A stretch of DNA of 37,994 nt from Saprospiraceae bacterium (GCA_027008645.1 JALVEE010000088.1:1-37994), one strand, 5' to 3'; counted from the first letter of the stretch, positions 7,262-17,501 are shown. Program-made: numbers and translations. The notes: a model not told the origin generated them from the sequence alone.

Positions 7262-10159
7262 TCATAAATCCAATGTTTTTCCCTCGTAATCACTTACCGG
7301 AGGACAGGTGCAATACAAATTTCTATCTCCATATGCATTGTCAATTCTTGCTACAAAAGGCCAAAATTTGTTCAATTCCTTTAAATAAGGCAATGGATAT
7401 GCGGCTTTTGACCTGGAATAATCAAATTCCCACTCGTCGGCAGTTACCATTTCCGAGGTATGCGGGGCATTGTGCAATACATTGTTTTCTCCATCCACTT
7501 TTTCCGTAACTATATCTTCAATCTCCTGTCTGATTTGGTGCATCGCCTCAATAAATCTATCAATTTCTTCTTTGCTTTCACTCTCAGTAGGCTCAATCAT
7601 AAATGTATCGTGAACCGGAAAAGATACAGTAGGTGCGTGAAATCCATAATCCATTAGTCTTTTAGCAACATCCTCAGCAGTGACTCCCTTGGACTTAAAA
7701 TCCCTAAGATCCAAAATCATTTCATGAGCGACCATTCCCATACTATTGGTATAAACAATATCGTATGCTTTTGATAATTGTACTCTCAAATAATTTGCAT
7801 TCAGGATAGCGGTTTCTGTTGCTTTTTTCAAGCCCTCTGCTCCCATCAATCTTATATAAGCATGAGATATCATCAAGATGCCTGCACTTCCATATGGGGC
7901 GGAAGAAACAGCTTTGATTGATTTTGGATTTTTGGCATAATCATAAATATGTCCCGGTAAATAAGGAGCTAATTTTTTATTAGCCAATACAGGACCAACT
8001 CCCGGTCCTCCTCCTCCATGAGGAATAGCAAAGGTCTTATGCAGGTTCAAATGGCAAATATCAGCACCTATTACACTTGGTTTTGTCAATCCGATTTGTG
8101 CGTTCATATTGGCTCCGTCCATATAGACCAGTCCTCCTTTATTGTGAATAATATCACACATCTCAACTATTTCCTTCTCAAAAACACCATGTGTACTTGG
8201 GTAAGTAACCATAAAAGCCGAAAGACTATCTTGGTATTGTTCTGCTTTAGCTCTAAGGTCGTCTATATCGATATTCCCTTTATCATCGGTTTTTACTATG
8301 ACTACTTTCATACCTGCCATTACAGCACTGGCAGGATTGGTTCCATGGGCAGAAGCCGGTACCAAGGTCACATTTCTTTGAGTATCTCCATTATCCAAAT
8401 GGTATGCTCTAATAGTCATTAATCCGGTAAATTCTCCTTGAGCTCCTGAATTCGGTTGAAAGGTGCAAGCGTCAAATCCTGTTATTTCGTTTAAATAATC
8501 TTTGAGTTCATTTATCAATATTTGGTAGCCTTCAGTCTGTTCTTTTGGCGCAAAAGGATGTATATCTGTAAATTCACTCCATGTAATGGGAAGCATCTCC
8601 ACAGCTGCATTGAGCTTCATGGTACAAGAGCCTAGAGATATCATAGAATGAACCAAAGAAAGGTCTCTGTTTTCAAGGCGTTTCATATACCTCATCAATT
8701 CCGTTTCACTTCTGAATTTATTGAAAATGCTATGTGTGAGAAAATCGCTTTTTCGTATTAAAATATCCGGCAGGATATCAGCTATTTTTATCCCGGCAGA
8801 TATATGATTTATATATTCATTATCGCTTATTGATTTGTTTTTGGCTAATGCAAAAATCTTGATTATATCATTCAAATCAGCGATTTCGGATGTCTCATCA
8901 ATACTGATTGAAATAAAATCATCACCGATGAATAAATTTATATTCTTCTTCTTCTTAATTTCTTTGGCAATAATATTCTTTTCTTCCTTATCCACTTTAT
9001 ATGTCAGGGTATCAAAATACGTATTGTTTTGTCTCTTGTAGCCCGAAGCAGAAATGTGTTTGTCTGTGTATGTAGTTTTATTAAAAATATCTGTAGCTAT
9101 CTCTTTCAATCCGTCTTTCCCATGGTAAATAGCATAAAACCCTGCCATAATAGCCAATAGGGCTTGTGCGGTACAGATATTTGATGTGGCTTTTTCTCTC
9201 TTGATATGTTGTTCTCTTGTTTGAAGAGCCATTCTATATGCTTGTTTACCATTTCTGTCAACAGATACTCCTATGATTCTTCCGGGTATTTTTCTTTTGA
9301 AGTCTTCTTTAGCGGCAAAATATGCAGCATGAGGTCCTCCAAAACCCATGGGAATGCCGAATCTTTGTGTACTTCCAACAGCGATATCAGCACCTAATTC
9401 ACCTGGTGATGTTAATAAAGCCAAGCTTAAAATATCCGCTATAAATGTAACTAATGTATTTTTGCTTTTAGCTTCATCTATGATTTTAGAATAATCGACT
9501 ATATCTCCTGTTGAATTGGGATATTGCACTATGACGCCAAAATATTCATCGGTCGCTTTAAATTCAAAATAATCTCCGTATTCTATTGCTATGCCTTTTG
9601 CTTCTGCTCTGATTTCGAGAACAGATTTTGTTTGAGGAAAAATATTTTTGTCAACAAACAGTGTTTTAGCGGGGTTTTTCTTTCTTTTTTTGTTGTGAAC
9701 ATCATACATAAGCCACATTGCTTCCGCTGCTGCTGTCCCTTCATCCAAAAGAGAAGAGTTGGCAATTGGCAGTCCTGTCAAATCGGATATCATTGTCTGA
9801 AAATTCAATAATGCCTCAAGCCTTCCTTGGGATATTTCCGCTTGATAAGGTGTATATTGTGTGTACCAACCGGGATTTTCCAGTATATTTCTTTGTATGA
9901 CAGGAGGAAGAATAGTCCCGTAATAGCCTTGTCCGATAAAAGATTTGGCGACTTTATTTTTTTGAGCCAGATTTTTGATATACTTCAAGTATTCATATTC
10001 GAGCATTGGCTCGGGCAAATCAAGTTTTTCTTTTATCCTGATATTATCGGGTACAGTATTGAATATCAGTTCCTCGATATTGTTTATTCCGATTGTATTG
10101 AGCATTGATTTTTGATCTAAACCGGATATGCCTATATGTCTTTTTTCAAATTGTTTCAT
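7262..10159 (-). CDS. gcvP: Glycine dehydrogenase (decarboxylating), P protein
   Basis: A 965-residue single-chain P protein of the glycine cleavage system. It decarboxylates glycine with pyridoxal phosphate and passes the aminomethyl group to the lipoyl H protein. The N-terminus MKQFEKRHIGISGLDQKSML is typical, and the protein carries the two homologous halves of the long form. The PLP lysine is Lys708 in HLNLHKTFAIPHGGGGPG, and the glycine-rich loop and the C-terminal motif EFDYSRSKAAYPLPYL are present. gcvT and gcvH are not nearby. A -7 promoter element (TAAATTTG on the minus strand, 10201-10208) lies about 40 bases upstream of the start. The gene is convergent with lutC, with a one-base gap between stops. 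Confidence 0.97.
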   Translation of the reverse strand: MKQFEKRHIGISGLDQKSMLNTIGINNIEELIFNTVPDNIRIKEKLDLPEPMLEYEYLKYIKNLAQKNKVAKSFIGQGYYGTILPPVIQRNILENPGWYTQYTPYQAEISQGRLEALLNFQTMISDLTGLPIANSSLLDEGTAAAEAMWLMYDVHNKKRKKNPAKTLFVDKNIFPQTKSVLEIRAEAKGIAIEYGDYFEFKATDEYFGVIVQYPNSTGDIVDYSKIIDEAKSKNTLVTFIADILSLALLTSPGELGADIAVGSTQRFGIPMGFGGPHAAYFAAKEDFKRKIPGRIIGVSVDRNGKQAYRMALQTREQHIKREKATSNICTAQALLAIMAGFYAIYHGKDGLKEIATDIFNKTTYTDKHISASGYKRQNNTYFDTLTYKVDKEEKNIIAKEIKKKKNINLFIGDDFISISIDETSEIADLNDIIKIFALAKNKSISDNEYINHISAGIKIADILPDILIRKSDFLTHSIFNKFRSETELMRYMKRLENRDLSLVHSMISLGSCTMKLNAAVEMLPITWSEFTDIHPFAPKEQTEGYQILINELKDYLNEITGFDACTFQPNSGAQGEFTGLMTIRAYHLDNGDTQRNVTLVPASAHGTNPASAVMAGMKVVIVKTDDKGNIDIDDLRAKAEQYQDSLSAFMVTYPSTHGVFEKEIVEMCDIIHNKGGLVYMDGANMNAQIGLTKPSVIGADICHLNLHKTFAIPHGGGGPGVGPVLANKKLAPYLPGHIYDYAKNPKSIKAVSSAPYGSAGILMISHAYIRLMGAEGLKKATETAILNANYLRVQLSKAYDIVYTNSMGMVAHEMILDLRDFKSKGVTAEDVAKRLMDYGFHAPTVSFPVHDTFMIEPTESESKEEIDRFIEAMHQIRQEIEDIVTEKVDGENNVLHNAPHTSEMVTADEWEFDYSRSKAAYPLPYLKELNKFWPFVARIDNAYGDRNLYCTCPPVSDYEGKTLDL

Positions 10160-10200
10160 TTCTTCAAGTTGAATTCATTAATAGTGAAAATGAAGTGGCG

Positions 10201-10208
10201 CAAATTTA
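10201..10208 (-). promoter_or_regulatory. Candidate gcvP promoter, -7 element TAAATTTG
   Basis: Read on the minus strand the octamer is TAAATTTG, matching the Bacteroidota consensus TAnnTTTG. It sits about 40 bases upstream of the gcvP start codon. No well-spaced -33 TTG was found, so the call rests on the -7 box and position. Confidence 0.5.
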
Positions 10209-10291
10209 AAGATTTAAAGAACAAATGAAACTAAAAAAAATATTTTTTATTAAATTATTTAGACTTATTGTCAATTGTTTTACAAATAATA

Positions 10292-10334
10292 TTCAGAAAG
10301 CCCCCTCTACATTTTTGCAGAGAGGGCTTCTGAA
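10292..10334 (-). terminator. Hairpin terminator after the large T9SS protein gene
   Basis: An imperfect inverted repeat of 16-17 bases: the left arm at 10292-10308 includes AAGCCCCCTCT and the right arm at 10319-10334 includes AGAGAGGGCTT, with one mismatch, one bulge and a 10-base loop. It lies about 60 bases beyond the stop codon of the 10393-14895 gene and before gcvP. A long T run after it is lacking on the minus strand, so termination strength is uncertain. Confidence 0.7.
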
Positions 10335-10392
10335 GAAATTTCTATTTCAAGAAATTTAAAAATATTTATGAATTCACGGGATTAAAATTCAT

Positions 10393-13300
10393 TTATTTCA
10401 ATACCACCATTTTCTTGGTAGCTGTGTTTACATCTGTGCTCACGGTATAGTACAATACTCCTGATACATTGAGCTTGGATTTGTCGATAGTTATTGAATT
10501 CAAGCCTTTTTGTGCATGTCCAAATGTTTTGTAAACCAATTTACCGGTCAAATCAAAAACATTAAGCTCATATGTGCTTTCGTTAGGATTACTAAACTTG
10601 ATAACGGTACTGTTTGAGAATGGATTTGGAGTATTTTGCATCAATACAAAATCATTCTTACCTCCTGACCTGTAATCCAATTCTACATTAAACACATCAT
10701 AAGCTGAATTATACGCTTCTGATTTTGTGATATCCGAATTGAATGACAATACCTGATTTGTAGTACTTGAACCGATAGCTTTGAATCTCAATGTAAACAA
10801 TACTTGATTGTTCTTAGGAGACAATTCTTCTGAATTATCCCAACTTACAGGTAAGTAGCCTCTATCTAATCTATTCATCGCATAATTGTGTTCATCAATA
10901 TTGAACAAGCCGGATTTTATACCCTCAAATTCCAATTTATTGACATCAAATGATATGGTGGTTTGGAAACCTTGAATATCTGTAATGTCTTTGGAATATA
11001 CAGGGATTTCTACCATATCATTGGTATTGAAGCGCGCATCGTCAATAACAAACGAAATAGTCTCTTCTGATCTTCCTTCTACTTCATCATTAACTTTAGC
11101 ATCTCCACTTAAGTCTCCTACTTTTACTGCTATGAAATCAACAATTTGATCGTTTGTCATATTATTGATTTTGAAACTACTTGGGAAATCTTCAGCCATA
11201 GCTCTTTTTTCATTGCTGAATTTAAAGTCTTTTGCTATAAACCTCCAAGCAGTGTTGTTTTTGATTTCACTCTTTGAGCCTAATATCAATTTTCTCAATA
11301 ACAAGATATCGGATGCTGAAAGTTTTTTATCATTATTGGCATCAGCTGCGATTAAATCGTATGGAGACTTGATTTTCTTGATTCCCAATAAATGTTTTTG
11401 CAATATAACAATATCCAATGTAGAAAGACCATTTAGATAATCGTTTTTGAAACTAGGTTCAACAATATAATTTCTGTTGTTCTCAACATTTTCAAAGGCA
11501 AATTGACCGTCTTTATCTGTTGCCGCTGGAGCAAATTCACTATGCAAAAGATTGATTTTCACACCTTCTACTTTTTTATCATCGTCAGTAAGTACTGCTC
11601 CTGATACTGTGCCATATGCTATTGGATCAGGACAAAGTTCGTTATTGTCCTGAACATCACAAGTAGTTTCACAGTAATCCTGAGATACAATTGAACCATC
11701 TGGTAAGACTGCGGTCACCCACATTTGTACCGGTTGTATTCCTTTGTCATTGCAAAAATATGTTTTTACTTTGTTAGATGTATCTGCACTGAAAGAAAAA
11801 ATCAATCTATAACCACAGGTATGATTTGAACCATTATTAAACATATCAGCGCTCATCATAGCAGCAGGACCTCCCGCCATATTGGAAAGCTCAACATGGT
11901 TTGCTATACAAATCGGTGTGGGTTTTTTGCAATTTACTATTGTGACTAATTGCTCTTGAACTGTGCTATTACCACACTGATCCCATACTTGCCAAAGGAT
12001 TTTATGTGTACCTATTGCATAGTCACCACTAGCATCCAATTGGTTTCCGTTGTGGATTGAAGATGAATCGTCCCACATTCCAACAGCATTATCATTATTA
12101 TAATCAATATAATATCTCCACTTCATATTAGCATCTGTCGTGCAATCATCATGACAAGTATATTGAAGGTCAATATGCCCATCTGTACAAGTTTCATCAT
12201 ATGTGCAAACGGATTTATCAGGAGTAGCTTCAATAGTAGGCTCCACACTATTATTGACAAATATCACTTGGTCATAAGTCCAAGTTACAAATTTACCATC
12301 AACTTTATGACAATTATCAAGTACAGTCCATGTTCTGATTATTTTGAAACATGATGAATTGTTGCTTGGGTTATTGTCGTTGTCGATATATACTTGGTCT
12401 TCATAATTATTGCCACTTACCAAATCACAAGAAGCCTCATCCAATATCGGCCAACCTGTAGTATTTGGATGCAATGGACTTGTAGGGTCGGAAGCAGTAC
12501 CGGGATCCATACAAGAAGTATAGGTCTGGTCTTCAGGCCAAGTGATTGCTCCATAACCTGTACTATTGGTGCTACCTTTAGAATATCCGAAATAATTGGT
12601 GCGGACAAAATTTATAGTTTGTGTACATTCATCTGTTCTGCCACCATCGTCTGTAGCCGTAAAATGTCTTGTAATAGTTCTCACCGGATTTGAATAACAT
12701 TCATTTTCTACTTCGGTAGAATCGGTTGTGATTACAAAATTGCAATTATCATGTGCTGTAGGCCAACCGAAATATTTTGTTAAACTATCCGGTTCATATA
12801 TATGATCACATTCTACTTCTTGATTAGCAGGGCAAGTAATAGAAGGCGCTAGTTTATCTTGAACTTCCACACTAACCATACATGTTCCGATATTTCCGGC
12901 AGCATCTTTCACTTGAAGAACAACCATCCAATTATTACCGGCGATATCGCTACAATCAAATGTAACAAAATCAGTAAAAGGAGCAGTGGTTTGTTCCATT
13001 CTTTTAATTTTAAAATCAAGGGAGCCGGTACTACAATTGTCGTAACTGCCGCTATTGACAGCATAAGCAGGTAGTTGGGCTTCACCGTCGTATGTCAAAG
13101 AGATTGTAGTCATAGTTTGACAAACAGCAACAGGCTCAATTTTGTCTTCAACAGTCACATCAAATTTACAGTCTGCTTTGTTTCCGCAGGCATCAGTAAC
13201 AGTATATGTAACATGATTTACGCCAAGCGGAATATCGCGTACAAAAGGATGTTCTTCTTGAGCATTTTTTACATACCATTCTCCGGTACTACTGTTGATT

Positions 13301-14895
13301 ACATCTACCGCCCAAGTCCAATCATCAGCTTGACAATTGTCGTTTACTGTAGGAACCGGAAAAGCATAGCTGTCGAAGCAATCAAATTGATTAGTATTTA
13401 CTGTGACATCGCCAGAACAGGTGATTGCCGGCGCAGTTGTGTCAGCTATTTCTATTATTTGAAAGTGCATTCTTTTTCTGTCTGGATTATCGCAAAAAGG
13501 AGAACGAATTGTCCACATTCTTTGTATCCTTGTAAGGCAGTTATCTTCTGATACTACCATATCTGTATATTCAATAGAAAAATTGCACCCGAAATCAGAA
13601 TTCAAATCCAGGACAGTAGTAACTCCATCTAAAGTTATAGTTGGCCATCCTGTAACATTAGGTGAAGGATGCCCGGGATAATTTAAATCATCTTCCCATG
13701 AATCTGCTGCACATGTTAATGAATTGTCATCAGCTACTGTTTTGTTCTCAGGAAACTGAATTGCATTAGAATTGAAAACAGCAGGTCGCATTCTTATTAT
13801 TGAAATATTCACGGGTAATTCATCGGATGCATTGCCGCTTTCATCAACTGCTTGGTAAACACGATGCTGAACTTCAATTACTTTACCATCAGGATTAGTA
13901 CATTTTGTTGGATAATTATTATCAACATCATTATGAATCAGATTAATTTGTGTAGGATTATCACAGTTATCAAACCCTATAACCTTTACTTTGTCTTCTA
14001 TATTTTCATGGCAAAATACATTATAATCACAGGTAGCTCCTTTACCAAATACCTTGCCGCCGGCAGCGCTTGAAAATGTCCATGTGTAATCTCCTGTTTG
14101 TCCGGCGCCAACTGTTGTTGTTACTAAAAAGTATTTTCCGTTTACATTCGTGAGATTAATATTAGGAATAGAAACATTGCCACCTAAAGCTGTTGCATAA
14201 TCATCATATAAGAAATTGTCGCATACATTTGCCGGATCAAAGTTATTTTCGTACAATGCTACAAAAAATTGAGCATCGGCAGCTGCAGAACCATCCAAAG
14301 CAAATGTATAATTATCTGCTTGATCAATTGTAAATTCATATACATCATAATGAATTCCTGCTACACCTGTCGTGTCGCAATTTACTGAAGTTGACGGATT
14401 ATTACTGGAAGATCTGGTATATGTAGGGTCTCCTGCTACCAAAGTTCCTGTCATTGTAGAAGTCTGGCCATAACAAGAAATGGTAGGTGGTCTTGTATCA
14501 AATACCGGTATTGGAATTAACCCTGTTTCATTTTGCTGTGGAGTGTCGTGTTTAATCTTACCATAAACAGTTTGACCTACGTATCCTGATGGGATTACAG
14601 CAGGAACACCAACTCCTTGATCTATTATATTCAATCCGTTAGCATCTGAATACACTGTAATTGTGTAATTAGCATGATTTGTGTCGCATGCAGCTCCATC
14701 ATCTATAAGTAGTGCTTGCATGCTTACTTCTGCTTGGCAGTTATCGTCCACATAAGCAGAATAGCTGTCTTCAGCATTCAAATTACATTGTGCGTGTGTT
14801 GTCGTACTTAACGACATAATAGCGAAAAGAAACAACACTCCGTAGAGTCTTCTTGTTCTTTTTCCTAAATTTCCAAATAGGTTAAATTTCTTCAT
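10393..14895 (-). CDS. Large secreted HYR/dockerin/cohesin-like protein with T9SS sorting tail
   Basis: A 1500-residue exported protein. Residues 1-36 are a signal peptide ending near THA/QC. The middle (about 100-1090) is a string of Cys-, Asp- and Asn-rich beta modules with HYR-like endings such as DTTAPAITCSG and DKLAPSITCPANQEVEC, plus two copies of a module around TGWP...RTWT. Residues about 1092-1148 look like a carboxypeptidase-regulatory/SpaA-type fold (GTVSGAVL...GQFAFENV). About 1150-1205 is a type I dockerin-like pair with Ca-loop residues (ADANNDKKLSASDILLLRKL). About 1278-1405 resembles a cohesin (VEIPVYSKDITDIQGFQTTISFD). About 1416-1500 is a type A T9SS sorting domain (NTPNPFSNSTVIKF to the C-terminal KKMVVLK). 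The protein is probably displayed on the cell surface or released; adhesion or matrix binding is an inference. It is monocistronic, with its own promoter and hairpin terminator. Confidence 0.88.
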   Translation of the reverse strand: MKKFNLFGNLGKRTRRLYGVLFLFAIMSLSTTTHAQCNLNAEDSYSAYVDDNCQAEVSMQALLIDDGAACDTNHANYTITVYSDANGLNIIDQGVGVPAVIPSGYVGQTVYGKIKHDTPQQNETGLIPIPVFDTRPPTISCYGQTSTMTGTLVAGDPTYTRSSSNNPSTSVNCDTTGVAGIHYDVYEFTIDQADNYTFALDGSAAADAQFFVALYENNFDPANVCDNFLYDDYATALGGNVSIPNINLTNVNGKYFLVTTTVGAGQTGDYTWTFSSAAGGKVFGKGATCDYNVFCHENIEDKVKVIGFDNCDNPTQINLIHNDVDNNYPTKCTNPDGKVIEVQHRVYQAVDESGNASDELPVNISIIRMRPAVFNSNAIQFPENKTVADDNSLTCAADSWEDDLNYPGHPSPNVTGWPTITLDGVTTVLDLNSDFGCNFSIEYTDMVVSEDNCLTRIQRMWTIRSPFCDNPDRKRMHFQIIEIADTTAPAITCSGDVTVNTNQFDCFDSYAFPVPTVNDNCQADDWTWAVDVINSSTGEWYVKNAQEEHPFVRDIPLGVNHVTYTVTDACGNKADCKFDVTVEDKIEPVAVCQTMTTISLTYDGEAQLPAYAVNSGSYDNCSTGSLDFKIKRMEQTTAPFTDFVTFDCSDIAGNNWMVVLQVKDAAGNIGTCMVSVEVQDKLAPSITCPANQEVECDHIYEPDSLTKYFGWPTAHDNCNFVITTDSTEVENECYSNPVRTITRHFTATDDGGRTDECTQTINFVRTNYFGYSKGSTNSTGYGAITWPEDQTYTSCMDPGTASDPTSPLHPNTTGWPILDEASCDLVSGNNYEDQVYIDNDNNPSNNSSCFKIIRTWTVLDNCHKVDGKFVTWTYDQVIFVNNSVEPTIEATPDKSVCTYDETCTDGHIDLQYTCHDDCTTDANMKWRYYIDYNNDNAVGMWDDSSSIHNGNQLDASGDYAIGTHKILWQVWDQCGNSTVQEQLVTIVNCKKPTPICIANHVELSNMAGGPAAMMSADMFNNGSNHTCGYRLIFSFSADTSNKVKTYFCNDKGIQPVQMWVTAVLPDGSIVSQDYCETTCDVQDNNELCPDPIAYGTVSGAVLTDDDKKVEGVKINLLHSEFAPAATDKDGQFAFENVENNRNYIVEPSFKNDYLNGLSTLDIVILQKHLLGIKKIKSPYDLIAADANNDKKLSASDILLLRKLILGSKSEIKNNTAWRFIAKDFKFSNEKRAMAEDFPSSFKINNMTNDQIVDFIAVKVGDLSGDAKVNDEVEGRSEETISFVIDDARFNTNDMVEIPVYSKDITDIQGFQTTISFDVNKLEFEGIKSGLFNIDEHNYAMNRLDRGYLPVSWDNSEELSPKNNQVLFTLRFKAIGSSTTNQVLSFNSDITKSEAYNSAYDVFNVELDYRSGGKNDFVLMQNTPNPFSNSTVIKFSNPNESTYELNVFDLTGKLVYKTFGHAQKGLNSITIDKSKLNVSGVLYYTVSTDVNTATKKMVVLK

Positions 14896-15314
14896 TTTAA
14901 AAATTTTGAGTTATTAAATTATATTGAGTATAATATATTATCACATCACCGGAACCGGCAAATAATATCCAAGGAAGGGTTTAACAGTTTACTGTGTTTT
15001 TGTTTTTTCACACAACTTATAATATATATATGGTGTGCGAAAAGCGACTAGAGACACCTATTAAGATGTTTCATATTGCAAAATTACGTAATATTTTAAT
15101 ACTATGCAAATAAATTGAATATAAATTGCAAAATATTTTAATATGACGTTCAATTAGTGCTTTGTGATATGAGGTTTGGGAGGGGTTTTTGAAGGGAAAG
15201 AAAATAGTTGGTGAGTGGGGATGAGCCAAGAGTTTGTTATTTTTAGCCGTTTGTAACAGTTGATATCTGATATTAACGGTTAATACCGGATATTAAATTG
15301 TGAAATGTCTTCCA
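14896..15314. other. Intergenic region: 5' leader of the T9SS gene and 3' side of the MutS-like gene
   Basis: A 419-base stretch without a supported gene. The left half is the AT-rich leader of the large secreted protein with its promoter and two small hairpins. The right half, next to the mutS-like stop, holds imperfect direct repeats around GATATTAA (about 15260-15297) but no clear terminator. Confidence 0.6.
15079..15110 (-). promoter_or_regulatory. Promoter of the large T9SS protein gene (TTTG-N20-TAATTTTG)
   Basis: On the minus strand TTTG (15110-15107) is followed after 20 bases by TAATTTTG (15086-15079), a good match to the Bacteroidota -33/-7 promoter. It would give an untranslated leader of about 180 bases before the start codon at 14895. 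That leader contains the palindrome CCGGAACCGG (14949-14958) and a GGTGT/ACACC hairpin (15032-15058). Confidence 0.62.
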
Positions 15315-17129
15315 CTATTCGCCTATCTGTTTGGTTTCATTGAAATCTATATCAATCCCGATTTTTTTCATCAAGATAGATGCATTGAAGCTATCACAAA
15401 CACCATCGGTCAATTTGTAGTCAAAATATAGTTCATTTTCCTTGGTTTTAACTCCGAAATTGTAATTTCTAATCGAGTTTGGATGTACATACACCATCTC
15501 GGTAAGTGCGAGGTCGTGTGTGGCTATTATACCGGAAGCTTTATTTTTCATCATTTGTTTGATAAGTGCTTTTGTTCCAACATGTCTGTCTTGTGAATTT
15601 GTGCCTCTGAGAAGCTCATCCAATAGCAAGAAACAATTATCATTTTTTTCAACATATTTGAGTATGGATTTTATCCTCTCCAATTCAGCATGAAAAGTCG
15701 AAAGATTATCCTCCAAAGAATCTATGATGCGCATATAAGTAATCAACTGTACACTTGATACTTCAAATGATTCTGCACAAACCGGGCATCCGTTTAAGGC
15801 CAATACTGTATTTAATCCTATGGTTCTTAAAAATGTACTTTTTCCTGCCATATTTGAACCGGTAACTATGTCGAATTTTCCTTTTCCTTCAATGCTATAA
15901 TCATTGTCTATCCGGTTTTCTTTATTTATAAGAGGATGTCCAATATTTTTTCCCTTTATCAATAATTCTTTATCAGATATCAGTGGAAATACCCAATCGG
16001 GATTATTAAAATACAAGATACTCAATGAAAGATGTGCGTCAATATCCCCGATTTTGTCGAGCCATAATTTGATTTTTGAAGAATTTTTCAACATCCAATC
16101 TTCGATTTTATACGAATAATGTATATCCCAAAAAAGAAACAAGTTCAGAATACTTGCAACTACGAGATTCAGGCGATAATCCAAACTTTTTATCAATCCT
16201 GATAGTTTTCTCAGTTCCTTATCAATTTTATCTTCTCCTGTCAAATCCATTTTAATATTCTGCAAATGTTTTGATTTAAATTTACTTTTCTTTATTAATT
16301 TTATCAAAGCCGAATACTTCAAAAACAGTTTTTCCTGCTTAGAGATATGTTCATGAATAAGGTCAACTCTCTTTTTGAATTTCATTGTGATAAAATAGTT
16401 TATCGTCAACAGTGGAATTGACAGCCTCCACCATACCGGATTGATAAAACCAACTATAAGAGATATTGTTGTTAGAGCAGAAAGTATATACAAAACCACT
16501 TTTAGCACCTTTTTATCCTTAAAATAGTATTTGAATACTCTGACCCATCTATCAATACTATCATCATCTTCTTTGTCTTTGTCAGATATGTAAAATGTCA
16601 AAAGAAACTTATCCCTGAATTTATTTTTAGTAGCGAGTTCTTTAACTATTTCTTGTCTATCCAAAATATCTTGTTTTGGATGAGAAGTTCTTAATAACCA
16701 ATCTGATAATATTTTTTCTCCCTGTACTGTTACTGTTCTATTAAGTATATTGAACAAAGAGTATTTACCAAAAATATCCAAATCTGAAGAATACTCGTGT
16801 TTTGGATTTTTATATTTTTCTCCATCGCCAAAAATATTAGTCGAAGACAAAACATTCAATTCGTTCTTATATATCCGGATCAACCGATTATTCTTTTCAT
16901 TTAGCTTTATCAGTTTATTATGTTTTTTTACAAGGAAAGCAAAAAAGACTATCAAAGATATTGCAACCGCAAAACCAATAGTATTTGATATGGAAAATCC
17001 CAAATAAATAAGATAAATACCGGCTAAAACAACTGTAAGTCTCATAATTGATAGGTGAGATATTTTTTTCAACAATACTTTTTTGCTATCATTGAGTGTA
17101 TTTATCTTTTGATTATAGTAGTTCTGCAT
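15315..17129 (-). CDS. Membrane-anchored MutS-family ATPase
   Basis: A 604-residue protein with the C-terminal ATPase of the MutS family: Walker A in TGSNMAGKSTFLRT (about residues 421-432), Walker B in CFLLLDELLRGTNSQDRHVG (about 497-516), and IIATHDLALTEM after it. The N-terminal mismatch-recognition and connector domains of MutS1 are absent, as is the Smr domain of MutS2. Instead there are hydrophobic helices near 30-47 and 50-67 and another pair near 209-228 and 231-247, so the protein is probably held in the inner membrane with the ATPase in the cytoplasm. Related proteins are annotated in Bacteroidota as MutS-related with unknown function. It stands alone between two unrelated genes. 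A role in classical mismatch repair is unlikely given the missing lever and clamp parts. Confidence 0.85.
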   Translation of the reverse strand: MQNYYNQKINTLNDSKKVLLKKISHLSIMRLTVVLAGIYLIYLGFSISNTIGFAVAISLIVFFAFLVKKHNKLIKLNEKNNRLIRIYKNELNVLSSTNIFGDGEKYKNPKHEYSSDLDIFGKYSLFNILNRTVTVQGEKILSDWLLRTSHPKQDILDRQEIVKELATKNKFRDKFLLTFYISDKDKEDDDSIDRWVRVFKYYFKDKKVLKVVLYILSALTTISLIVGFINPVWWRLSIPLLTINYFITMKFKKRVDLIHEHISKQEKLFLKYSALIKLIKKSKFKSKHLQNIKMDLTGEDKIDKELRKLSGLIKSLDYRLNLVVASILNLFLFWDIHYSYKIEDWMLKNSSKIKLWLDKIGDIDAHLSLSILYFNNPDWVFPLISDKELLIKGKNIGHPLINKENRIDNDYSIEGKGKFDIVTGSNMAGKSTFLRTIGLNTVLALNGCPVCAESFEVSSVQLITYMRIIDSLEDNLSTFHAELERIKSILKYVEKNDNCFLLLDELLRGTNSQDRHVGTKALIKQMMKNKASGIIATHDLALTEMVYVHPNSIRNYNFGVKTKENELYFDYKLTDGVCDSFNASILMKKIGIDIDFNETKQIGE

Positions 17130-17501
17130 GTTAATACTCTTGTGTTTTTTATCAACTTGGGGTTTGAATCAATTTCATAACAAATTCTATCAATGGATAG
17201 TTGTTATTTGTTTTTAATTTTGACTTAGTTATTTATGTGCAAAGACAGTTGCTTTTTTCTTGATTCTATAAAAAGTTGAATAAACCCAATCTGGATTTTA
17301 AAATCTTGAAGTTGATTTTCATATTGATTAATACTGAAAAGAACGTGTTTTTCTTATTATTTCAATGGGATTTATCGTTGACTTGAGCCGAAATTGACCT
17401 TTTATTGGTAAAAAAAGCAAAAAAGTTGCTTGAATACTTATTATTTAAATAAAAAAATATACCTTTGCACTCCAATTTTAAATACTCAATAACAGATTGA
17501 T
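17130..17501. other. Intergenic region between divergent mutS-like and rplY genes
   Basis: 372 bases, AT-rich, between two divergent genes. The only feature I can support is the rplY promoter element near 17460. On the minus strand a TAGAATTTG with a three-base spacer (17181-17189) is a weak promoter candidate for the MutS-like gene. No small ORF with a recognisable product was found. Confidence 0.5.
17460..17467 (+). promoter_or_regulatory. rplY promoter, -7 element TACCTTTG
   Basis: TACCTTTG fits the Bacteroidota consensus TAnnTTTG and lies 34 bases before the rplY ATG, leaving a short leader of about 30 bases. The same octamer precedes slyD and korA on the minus strand. No convincing -33 TTG at the usual distance was found; TTG triplets at 17426 and 17430 are rather far upstream. 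Confidence 0.6.

Noticed and set aside
8018-8422. 134-residue plus-strand frame opposite gcvP
   Set aside because: It is the antisense shadow of a well-conserved gcvP region, with no features of its own.
13075-13551. 158-residue plus-strand frame opposite the large secreted protein gene
   Set aside because: Antisense shadow; the opposite frame encodes clear HYR-like modules and continues uninterrupted.
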